Below, piece by piece: positions 14,554 to 22,715 of a DNA stretch of 64,000 bases. Both the position numbers and the translations under genes were made by a program. Numbering within the stretch: position 1 is the first letter of the stretch; every line of letters starts with the position of its first letter. The notes under the pieces were generated by a model. The model did no database searches and was not told where the DNA came from. It was given only the letters and a program-made list of their open reading frames with translations. The stretch lies in assembly GCA_963733845.1 (NCBI GenBank), contig CAVTEM010000007.1:62001-126000 (forward strand), in the 5' to 3' direction. This DNA comes from DATFQE01 sp963733845 (GTDB lineage: Bacteria > Actinomycetota > Thermoleophilia > Gaiellales > Gaiellaceae).

Positions 14554-17500
14554 ACGAGTTGGGGGCGGCTGAGCCCAACCCGTATGCGCGGACGATCTCC
14601 TGCTCCACCCGGTTGCCCGCGTCGTCCCAGGCCGTCGCCCGCAGGGAGACGTAGCCGCCGCGGGCGGCCCGCGGGTAGGCGACCGTCGCCTTCCAGCCTC
14701 CGGACGAGGCACGGCTGAGCCCGAGCGGCCGCCAGGTGGCGCCGTCGTCGTAGGACAGCGCCAGCGTCACACCGCGGACTGCGCCGCCGCCGACGGCCCC
14801 GGGCTCGTGCTTCGCAGAGATCCCGATCACGCCGGTCCGCCCCGCCTCGACGTTGCTCTCGAGGTCGGTGTCGACCGCGTAGTCGAGCTGGAGCAGCGGC
14901 AGCGGATCCAGCACCAGCGGGGCCGTCTGCTTCGACCGGAAGGTCCAGGCCGTGTGCGTCTCGATCGCCGTCCTCCACGGGTCGGCCGGCCGGGTCGTGT
15001 CCTGCACGAACCGGTACTCGGCGAGCTCGGGCGTCGGCGCTTAGACGAAGACCGCCTGGTACGGCTGCTCGGCGAGCAGCTCGCCGCCGTGGTAGAGACG
15101 CGACATCACGGTGCCCTGCCCGTCCCACATGTGGCCGGTGACGTTGTTGCCGCCGCTCACGAAGGGCACGTTCACGGACATGAAGTCGCCGTCCCGCGTG
15201 GGGCCCCAGTAGCCGGGGCCGAGCCTCGGCCGGGTGATCGGTGCGAACCAGTCGAAGCTGTACCGCTTGCCCGCGTCGTACGTGACCTGGTCGTGCCGCT
15301 GCTCCCAGCCCGCGCTGTGCAGGACGCCCTGGTACCAGCGGGCACCCTCGGTGGAGACGTAGTCGGTTCGCGTCGACTGGCCCCGGACCGGCTCGAAGTA
15401 GCCCCAGCACGGCGGGAAGCTGTAGGCATGGCAGTCGGCGCGGCTCTCGTAGACGAGGCCCGGCGCCCCGAGGAAACGATGGTCGATCTGCGCCAGGTCG
15501 CGAGTGCGCGGCGACAACGACAGCTCGCTCGGAATGCCCCGGTCCTCGTTCAGCGTCAGGTCGTACATGTACGGCGAGAACGCGATTGCCTCGCCGCGGA
15601 AGCTGAGCTTCCCGGCGCCGGCGGCCGCGATCAGCCGGTCACCCTGAGCCTTCGTGACCGAGACGACCGGAAGCTCGCCCGACACGAACTCGAAGAGCTT
15701 GCCGGGACGATCGTTCGCCACGATCAGCAGCTCGGCCCCTGCGGCTTGCGCGGGTGCAATCCAGTCCCACGACTGCACCGCGTCGCTGCGGCGGATCACC
15801 ACGGCCTTGCCGCTCGCGTCCACGCCCTCGTAGTCGGCCGCGGTTCCTGTGCCCGCGTAGACCCCGCCGAGACTCACCTTGCCGTCGAGCCGGCTCGACC
15901 CGCCCTGGTACAGGAAGTCGACATCCGTCTTCGCGGGGAGGTAGGCGGACACGTCCAGCAGCGGCGCGCTGCGGCGCCACCGGGTGGTGAAGTCGAACCC
16001 CGCGCCCGGTACCGCGCCGCCGTCGGGAGGGCATACATGTCGTCGACGTTCTCCGGCACGAAGTAGAGATCCATGAGCGAGAACCCGTCGGGGATGCCCG
16101 CGTCGTGGAAGTACTGCATCCGCCGGTGCCGGTTCTCGCTCGGCCGCGGAGTCGTGACGGTGATTCGCTTCGCCTTCCGAGCGTCGAGCACGACCTCCTG
16201 ATCGCGGTCGAGCACGAAGTGCGGCTTGGCCAGGAGCGCGATGCCCTCGGAATCGGGGCCGCCCGAGCCGCGCACGTCCATCCAGGTCGAGATGTTGTAG
16301 GGCCCCGGCGCGAGCCGCTGGGTCGGCGCAGCGCCGGTCTCCGGGTCGAGCTGGACGATCGTCGCCCACGGCGAACGGAAGTCGAAGAGGACGACGTACC
16401 CGGATCCCGCTGCCCCGTCCCGATCGACGGCGCGGACGCTCAGGTCGTAGCGCTCCTCCTCCTTCACGAGGCCGATCGCGCTCCGGGCCATGACGGTGCC
16501 CGAGGCGTCGGTCGCGACGACGAAGCCCGTGAAGCGGCCGACGCCGGGTGCGTCGTCCGCGTCGGCGGTGACGTTCACGTCGACGCTTCCGCCCGCCGGC
16601 ACCGTGACCGAGTTCTGCGAGAGCTTGAAGAGACCCGGTACGTCTGCGCTCAGGTCGAGGACGACCGGCGTACCACCGTCGTTCGTGTACGTGATCGTCT
16701 TCGAGACCGGAGCGTCGCCGTCGTGCGGCCACTTGTAGAAGCCGAGGAAGGCCGAGCCGGTGGCGTGCACGGGCGCGAGGGCCGCGGGGATGTCGAGCCG
16801 GCCGGTTCCGACCTCGTACGGCGTCGTCCCTGGAAGCGCCTTCGCCGACGACATCAGGGCGTCCTTGAGGCGTCGCGGGGACCAGGCGGGATGTGCGGCG
16901 GCCAGGATGGCCGCAGCGCCGGCGACGTGCGGCGTGGCCATCGAGGTGCCGTCCATCGTCTGGTACATGCCCTCGCCGAACTCCAGCAGCTGCGACCGCG
17001 CCGCCGTGACCTCGACGCCGGGCGCCGCGATGTCGGGCTTGAGCGCGTGGTCGCCGCTTCGCGGGCCCATGCTCGAGAACCACGCCCGCTGGTCGAGACC
17101 GTCGACCGCGGCCACCGTGAGCGCCTCGTCCGCGGCGCCTGGAGCACTGACTGCGAACTCCGAGCCACTGTTCCCCGCGGCGATCACGAACAGCACGCCC
17201 TCGTCGCGGGTCAGCTCGTTGACCGCCTGCGACAGCGGGTCGAGCCCGTCGGTCAAGGCGGCATCGCCCAGGCTCATGCTGACGACCTTGGCCCTGTCGG
17301 CAGCCCACTCCATGCCGTCGATGATCCACGAGTCTTGCCCGAAGCCGTCGTCGCCGAGCACCTTGCCGACGACGAGCTCGGCGCCCGGGGCGACGCCCTT
17401 GTTGAGCCCCGCCGACGCGGCGCCCGAGCCGGCGATGGTGGAGGCGACGTGGGTGCCGTGGCCGTTGCGGTCACCGACGTCCTGGCCTGGGACGAACGTC

Positions 17501-18249
17501 TGCGTCTCGGAGATCTGGCCGGAGAGGTCGGGGTGGCTCGCGTCGACACCGGTGTCGAGCACCGCGACGGTCGCGCCCGTTCCGTCGAACCCGGCCGCCC
17601 AGGCCTGCGGCGCGCCGACCTGCGGAACGCTGTCGGCGAGGTCGGCCTCGACCTTGCCGTCAAGCCAGAGCTTCGTGATCCCGCCCGTGAAGCGCGCCGC
17701 GAGCGGCTGCGCCGGCCGGCGCGGAGCGGTGACCGTGGCCCAGAAGAGATCCCGCTTCCGGCGGCTCGTGGAGATCGCGGCGCCGTCGATGCTGGCCAGG
17801 TCGCGCTTCTTCGCCGAGCCGGGCGGAGGCGTGCGCTCTGCGGGTGTCTTGTCGGGCGCGTACTGCGCGATCAGCGGCAGGAAGTCGGTGCTCTTGTCGT
17901 CGTAGCCCTGCTCGATCAGCCCCGTGACGTTCAGCAGCTCGCGGTCGAGCCGGCCGGCTGCGAGGTAGGGCAGCGCCTCCTCCGGCAGGACGTACAGGTC
18001 GTCGCCGATCGTCAGCGCCCGGATGCCGCCGTGGGAGCCCACCGCCTGCTCGAGCGACGCCGTCGTCCGCCCTCCGGCCTCGGTGACCCGGACGACGTCA
18101 CCGGTGATCAGGGTGACCACGTGGGACGTCGCCGCGGTCTTCGGCTCGGGACCGCTCTGCCCGGGATCCCCGCCGGCCGCCGAGAGCGCGGGCGACAGCA
18201 GGAGGGCAACGAGCGCAGCGCCGAGGATGAGCACGCGCGGTGAGAACAC
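14538..18249 (-). CDS. large secreted S8 (subtilisin) peptidase, frameshifted near 16020 and interrupted by a TAA at 15041
   Basis: Secreted subtilase. Signal peptide VLILGAALVALLLSPALSAA, propeptide to about residue 190, then the S8 domain with Asp232 (AVLDTGVDASHPDL), His264 (NGHGTHVAS), Asn360 (AAGNSG) and Ser436 (DGTSMATPHVAGAAA). A beta-rich C-terminal half follows (FGFVVATDASGTV, DVRGSGGPDSEG). The frame shifts near 16020 and continues as VPGAGFDFTTRWRRSAPLLD through a PA-like segment and on to EQPYQAVFV. There TAA at 15041-15043 stops it, but the same frame continues with conserved-looking sequence (ELAEYRFVQDTTR, LALSYDDGATWRPL, RATAWDDAGNRV). The final tail runs into the 14522-14553 hairpin, so the natural stop has probably also shifted. 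Known relatives are extracellular proteases of actinobacteria exceeding 1100 residues. Confidence 0.85.
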
Positions 18250-18378
18250 GGAGACTCCTTTCGGGCGAATGACCGCGGCGGACGGCGGCGGCTACATTTC
18301 ACGTCAGCGCGGCGCCACATGGTGCGGCGGTTTTACGACAAGGCGGCTATCCGCCAGATTCGACACGGAGGACCTCGC

Positions 18379-19398
18379 GTGGCGGTGAATGCGTTTCTGT
18401 TGGACGGGCTCGGGCTCACACCCGACCAGTCGCGGGCGTACGGCGAGCTCGTCACGATGCCCTCGGCAACGGCCGCGGAGCTCGCCGAGCGCCTCGGATG
18501 CGAGGCGACCGAGGCGACCCGGGCCCTCGCGGCCCTCGAGCACGAGGGGCTCGTCGACCGCAGCGGGGAAGACACGACCAGGTACGTGGCGTCGCCGCCC
18601 GGCGTCACCCTCGGGGCGCGACTCATCCGTCGTCAGAACGAGATCCGGCTCGCCGAGGTCGAGCTCGCCGCCCTCGACGAGCTCTACCGCACCGGGGTCG
18701 CCGATCGCGCGACGGCCGACGTCGTGGACGTCGTCCGTGGGGCAGAGGCGATCCGGCAGCGCTTCGAGCAACTCCAGCTCGCCGCCCGCGAGGAGGTGAT
18801 GGCCTTCGTCAAGGCGCCGACCGCGCTCGTCAGCACCGCCGAGAACACGGCCGAGGACGAGGCCGTGGCGCGCGGGGTTCGCTACCGCGTCTTGATGGAG
18901 CGCGAGATGCTGGACGACGAGCCGGGCCTGTTCGACCACCTCGTGGGAGCCGTCGCCGCGGGCGAGGAGGTGCGCATGACGGACACGCTTCCGATCAAGC
19001 TCCTCATCGTCGACCACGAGTTCGCGCTCGTGCCCATGGGCACGGCCGAAGCCCCGGTGCACGGCGCGCTCCTCGTCCGGCGGAGCGGGCTCCTCGATGC
19101 GCTCTGCGCGCTCTACGAGTCCGAGTGGAGCAAGGCCACGGAGCTCAATGTCACGGCCCCTGCCCACGCCGAGCTCGAGCTCGGGCCGCTCGACGACCTC
19201 GACGCCCAGGTCTTCAGCCTCCTGCTCGTCGGCCTCAACGACAAGGCGATCGCGTACCACCTCGGGGCCTCGCTGCGCACGGTCCAGCGACGCGTCCGGC
19301 ACCTGATGGACCTCGCCGGCGCCCAGACACGCACGCAGCTCGGCTGGAAGGCCGCGCGGCTGGGATGGTCTCCTCCGAGCCGAGACCTCGCAACCTGA
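18379..19398 (+). CDS. TrmB-like/LuxR-like two-HTH transcriptional regulator
   Basis: 339 residues from GTG 18379, with GGAGG 7-8 bases upstream (the open frame runs back to 18319 without a site). The N-terminal winged helix (LTPDQSRAYGELVTMPSATAAELAERLGCEATEATRALAALEHEGLVDR) resembles TrmB/sugar-sensing regulators. A middle domain of about 180 residues follows, then a C-terminal LuxR/GerE-type helix-turn-helix (LLVGLNDKAIAYHLGASLRTVQRRVRHLM). It is divergent from the large subtilase across about 130 bases. This pairing occurs repeatedly in actinobacteria, so it probably controls the protease. The ligand is unknown. Confidence 0.85.
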   Translation: MAVNAFLLDGLGLTPDQSRAYGELVTMPSATAAELAERLGCEATEATRALAALEHEGLVDRSGEDTTRYVASPPGVTLGARLIRRQNEIRLAEVELAALDELYRTGVADRATADVVDVVRGAEAIRQRFEQLQLAAREEVMAFVKAPTALVSTAENTAEDEAVARGVRYRVLMEREMLDDEPGLFDHLVGAVAAGEEVRMTDTLPIKLLIVDHEFALVPMGTAEAPVHGALLVRRSGLLDALCALYESEWSKATELNVTAPAHAELELGPLDDLDAQVFSLLLVGLNDKAIAYHLGASLRTVQRRVRHLMDLAGAQTRTQLGWKAARLGWSPPSRDLAT

Positions 19399-19414
19399 GA
19401 GGCGACCCGGCGGA

Positions 19415-20128
19415 ATGCGCCTCGCGATCCAGCTCTACACGCTTCGCACGATCGACGCCGCCGCGGCGTTGCCGGTGCTCGCCGCGCAGGGTTACGAAGC
19501 GGTCGAGCTCTACGCGCGACCGGATGACGCGGGTGAGCTCCGCCGACGACTGGACGACGCCGGGCTCGAGGTCTGCGGCTGGCATGTCGGGCTCGAGCGC
19601 TTCGACGGCGCGTTCGGCGAGGTGGTCGAGCAGGCTCGCATCCTGAGCGTGCCGCGTCTTGTCGTCCCGTGGGCGGAGCGACCTCCCGACCGCGCGGGCG
19701 CAGAGGCATTGGCGGAGCGACTGGGGGCGTTGCGGGAGCGCGTCGCGGCCGCGGGGTTCCCGCTCGGCTACCACAACCATGACCACGAGCTCGAGCCGCT
19801 CGCGGACGGGACGGTGACACTGGATGTGCTCGCCGAGGTCGACGGGCTCGAGCTGGAGCTCGACCTCGGCTGGCTGTGGGTCGCCGGCTCGGATCCCGTC
19901 GCGCGGCTCGTGAAGCATGCGGGCCGGGTCCCGCTCGCTCACGCGAAGGACTTCGCCGACCGCGAGACAGGCGTGCCGGTCGGCGACGGCGCGGTCGGCT
20001 ACGACCGAATCGTCCCTGCCGCGCGCGACGCGGGTGTCGAGTGGTTGATCGTCGAGCAGGAGGAGCACGCGGGCGACCCCCTCGCTTCGACGTCCCGGTC
20101 AGTAGAGGCTCTGCGCCGCCTGCTGTAG
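19415..20128 (+). CDS. sugar phosphate isomerase/epimerase (AP2Ec TIM barrel)
   Basis: 237-residue TIM-barrel protein of the xylose-isomerase-like superfamily. It begins MRLAIQLYTLRTIDAAAAL and shows the metal-binding pattern in GYEAVELYA, LGYHNHDHELEPL and LELELDLGWLWVAG, with HAKDF late in the chain. Members isomerise or epimerise sugars and inositols. Its 3' end overlaps by 30 bases the convergent Gfo/Idh oxidoreductase; both enzyme types often act on inositol-like substrates, so a shared pathway is possible, although they are not in one operon. Confidence 0.85.
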   Translation: MRLAIQLYTLRTIDAAAALPVLAAQGYEAVELYARPDDAGELRRRLDDAGLEVCGWHVGLERFDGAFGEVVEQARILSVPRLVVPWAERPPDRAGAEALAERLGALRERVAAAGFPLGYHNHDHELEPLADGTVTLDVLAEVDGLELELDLGWLWVAGSDPVARLVKHAGRVPLAHAKDFADRETGVPVGDGAVGYDRIVPAARDAGVEWLIVEQEEHAGDPLASTSRSVEALRRLL

Positions 20129-21142
20129 CTCGACCGGCCGACCTTGCTCGGCCGACTCGCGGATCGCGCACATCACCTCGACGACGTGCGCGGCACGCTC
20201 GGCACTCGCCAAGTGAGGCCGATCCTCGCGGATCGCAGCGTCGAGCTCGCGCAGCGCGAGGCCCCAGTCGATGCCATGCTCGGCCGGCCTGTCGTACGCG
20301 ATCGACTCGGGCGCGCCGCCGTGGGGCGCAAAGCCGACGTCGGCGTCGAAGTCCTGCCATGTCGACAGCAGCACAGAGCCGCGGTCGCCGTGGAACTGCA
20401 TCCCGTGCTGCTTCTCCTCGTGCTGGACGTAGAAGTTCGCCGTGAGCCGCGCGACCGGCCCGGTCTGGAGCTCGACGACCGCGACGATGCAGTCGGGGGC
20501 GCCGGCCTCGAACGACGCGGCGTCGAGCGTCACTCGTCTTGGCAGCAGGCTCCCGCCCCAAGCTGTGACGCGCCGCGCGGGCCCGAAGAACGCGACCAGG
20601 ATCGTCAGTGGGTAGACGCCGACGTCGAACAGCGGCCCGATCGCGTAGAAGGGCTCCGGACGCGGGTGCCAGGTCTCGATCCGCCCGTGATTCACGTCTG
20701 CGTACACGAGCCGGATCTCGCCCGCACGCCCTTCCTGGATCGTTCGGTACGCGGCCTGCTGCCCCTGGCCCATGAACGTGATCGGCGCGCAGCTGAGCCT
20801 GAGCCCGGTGCGGTCGGCGAGGTCGACGAGCGCCTGTGCAGCGGCGGTGTCGAGGGCGACCGGCTTCTCCGTGTGCACGTGCTTCCCGGCCTCGAGCGCC
20901 CGCCTCGTCACCTCGGCGTGGAACTCGAACGGCGTCAGGTTGACGACGCAGTCCACCCGACCGTCCGCGAGCAGGTCGTCGAGCGTCGGCAGCACCTCCC
21001 CGCCCCATTCCCGGGCCAACGCTCTCGCGCGCCCGGGGTCGGTGTCGGTCACCGCCACGATCGGCACGTCCGGATACGGCTCGAGCGACCGCCCGTACCG
21101 CTGCGCCACGTCGCCGCACCCAACAATCCCGAGCCTGAGCAC
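20099..21142 (-). CDS. Gfo/Idh/MocA-family oxidoreductase
   Basis: 347-residue NAD(P)-dependent dehydrogenase. The Rossmann motif LGIVGCGDVAQRYGRSL is at the N-terminus; the catalytic Lys sits in HTEKPVALD near residue 95; the C-terminal alpha/beta sandwich contains DVGVYPLTILVAFFG. It oxidises a sugar or cyclitol hydroxyl. It converges with, and overlaps by 30 bases, the TIM-barrel isomerase. tRNA-Thr lies 42 bases upstream of the start on the opposite strand. Confidence 0.9.
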   Translation of the reverse strand: MLRLGIVGCGDVAQRYGRSLEPYPDVPIVAVTDTDPGRARALAREWGGEVLPTLDDLLADGRVDCVVNLTPFEFHAEVTRRALEAGKHVHTEKPVALDTAAAQALVDLADRTGLRLSCAPITFMGQGQQAAYRTIQEGRAGEIRLVYADVNHGRIETWHPRPEPFYAIGPLFDVGVYPLTILVAFFGPARRVTAWGGSLLPRRVTLDAASFEAGAPDCIVAVVELQTGPVARLTANFYVQHEEKQHGMQFHGDRGSVLLSTWQDFDADVGFAPHGGAPESIAYDRPAEHGIDWGLALRELDAAIREDRPHLASAERAAHVVEVMCAIRESAEQGRPVELQQAAQSLY

Positions 21143-21184
21143 ACCGCTAGTCTCGCCTGAAGCGGGGCTACACTGTCGAACTCC

Positions 21185-21257
21185 GCCCTCTTAGCTCAGT
21201 TGGTAGAGCACCTCCATGGTAAGGAGGGGGTCGACGGTTCGAGTCCGTCAGAGGGCT
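21185..21257 (+). tRNA. tRNA-Thr (anticodon GGT)
   Basis: Cloverleaf of 73 bases without encoded CCA: acceptor GCCCTCT pairs with AGAGGGC, the D arm is in AGCTCAGTTGGTAGAGC, and the anticodon stem CCTCC/GGAGG encloses the loop ATGGTAA with anticodon GGT (threonine). The T arm GACGG-TTCGAGT-CCGTC is perfect. Its 3' part is the left end of a direct repeat whose other copy is at 25634. Confidence 0.95.
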
Positions 21258-21271
21258 TCAGGAAGTTCCTG
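21216..21271. repeat. attL-like repeat inside tRNA-Thr
   Basis: From the anticodon loop to 14 bases past the tRNA, this segment matches 25634-25687 except in the T stem and a small gap. Shared blocks: ATGGTAAGGAGGGGGTC (17 bases), GGTTCGAGTCCG (12 bases), AGAGGGCTT and GAAGTTCCTGC. Site-specific tyrosine integrases commonly use the anticodon-loop to 3'-end part of tRNA genes as the crossover region. Confidence 0.75.
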
Positions 21272-21275
21272 CTAA

Positions 21276-21867
21276 TCAGCCCCTTTTGACAGCGCTGGTC
21301 GTGATGGCTTCTGACCGCGATGTCCACCGAGCGTCCACCGCCCGCTGGGAACGCCTCCCGCGAGCCCTGGAAACCGTGTCGTGGTGCGGCTTTACGGCCT
21401 TGTGGGCTGACGTCCACCCAGCGTCCACGGCCCGTTCGAGCGCGAGCGCGTCGAGGAGCGAGACGGCGTGCTGGTAGCTGTCGACTGCAAGGTGGCCGTA
21501 GTGGAGGTCGATCATCGCGATGCTCGTGCCCATGAAGCGCGAGAGCGCGAACACCGGCACACCGGCGCGGAGCGCGAAGGTGGCGTAACTTCAACCGACG
21601 GCACTGGAAGCCGGTCCAGAAGCGAGTCGGGATCGAGCCGCTGCGCGACGTCTACGACCTGCGCCACACCTACAGCAGCTGGCTGTCGTCCCGCGGCCGA
21701 AGGTGATCGAGCGCCTCGAGCGCGATCGCCTGCAGCGGAACGGCGCGTCTGCTCAGCCGCGTCTTGGTCTGCTTGACCCGTCCGTTTGCATAAGCGCGTC
21801 GGATCTGGACAACACTGGCGGCACGGTCGATGTCGCCGTGCTCGAGCGCGCGACACCTCAACTGCAA
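21276..21867 (-). pseudogene. tyrosine recombinase/integrase remnant with an internal inverted segment
   Basis: Three integrase pieces. Minus strand 21867-21674: RALEHGDIDRAASVV, RRAYANGRVKQTKTRLSRRA, VPLQAIALEALD (start of the catalytic domain). Plus strand 21588-21673: NFNRRHWKPVQKRVGIEPLR, DVYDLRHTY (the H-x-x-R box). Minus strand 21587-21276: YATFALRAGVPVFALSRFMG, IAMIDLHYGHLAVDSYQHAV (the catalytic Tyr region) and a tail. In intact relatives the middle piece has the same orientation as the others; here it is flipped. The N-terminal arm- and core-binding domains are absent, so the gene is dead. Confidence 0.8.
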
Positions 21868-21979
21868 CCGTCGTCTCCATTAGCTTCCTCGAACGATGAC
21901 CGCCGACGCGGAAACCGTTCGAGGCGAAACCACAGGACCCTCTAGCGAGCTAACAAAGTCCTGCTACTAGGCTTTCCGC

Positions 21980-22444
21980 ATGAAAATCTTCAATCTCAAC
22001 GCAGACGAGTGGGATCGCACGGAAGAGCGCGAGGGCTGGCGCTTCAAGGACGCCTGGGTCGGCGCGCACACCGACGCCGAGCTGATCGGCGCGAGCATGT
22101 ACGAGGTCGAGCCGGGTAACAAGCAGGGGCCATTTCACACCCACCACGCGAACGAGGAATGGGCGATCGTCCTCCGCGGCGAGCCGACGCTCCGTACGCA
22201 CGAGGGCGAGCAGCAGCTGCGCGAGGGCGACGTCGTCGCGTTCCCGCGCGGCAAGGAGGGCGCGCACCAGATCCGCAACGACACGGACGCGCCCGTCCGC
22301 GTCCTCATGCTCTCCACGCTGATCGCGCCGGACATCGTCGAGTACCTCGACACGGGCAAGATCGGCGCGCGGAGCGTCGCCGGCGAGCGGATCATCTTCG
22401 CTCGCCCCGGGCCTGAGCTCGAATACTGGGAAGGCGAGGACTAA
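21980..22444 (+). CDS. cupin-domain protein
   Basis: 154-residue single-domain cupin. Motif 1 is PFHTHHANEEWAIVLRGEPTL (shown in part), with two His and a Glu as metal ligands. Motif 2 contains GDVVAFPRGKEGAHQIRN with the third His. Such small cupins bind a divalent metal and can be isomerases, dioxygenases or sugar-binding proteins; no specific function is visible. It starts at ATG 21980 (MKIFNLNADEWDRTEER) and stands alone inside the tRNA-bounded element. Confidence 0.85.
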   Translation: MKIFNLNADEWDRTEEREGWRFKDAWVGAHTDAELIGASMYEVEPGNKQGPFHTHHANEEWAIVLRGEPTLRTHEGEQQLREGDVVAFPRGKEGAHQIRNDTDAPVRVLMLSTLIAPDIVEYLDTGKIGARSVAGERIIFARPGPELEYWEGED

Positions 22445-22715
22445 AGCAACTTCCGGCGTACCATCACCGCGATCCGTCGACGCCGACCGAAGCACGCTGC
22501 ATGCTCTGACTGCCCCGGCGCGCGTGCTCGCGTTGTAGGAGATCTATAGGCAGGTTCCGTCTGTTTTGAGAACTGACAACGCCCCGCGGGTACGAGACGG
22601 GTGTATCTCGCGCCGCGCCCAAGATCTGGCGAGTGGCGGCTGGCTAAGCCACAAGATCTCGTGGCCAGCGACCTACGCGTCGGCACGTCCGGTTAACTGC
22701 AAACCCCAAGCCTCC

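Noticed and set aside
15041..15043. Recoded stop in the subtilase
   Set aside because: The codon is TAA, not TGA, and no hairpin or slippery site argues for recoding; error or mutation is simpler.
16105..18243. 712-residue plus-strand open frame
   Set aside because: Antisense shadow of the subtilase gene; Arg/Val/Asp-rich with no domain.
21196..21594. Protein ending DGLEPSTPSLPWRCSTN
   Set aside because: The end is an antisense translation of tRNA-Thr; the upstream part is out of frame with the real integrase C-terminus.
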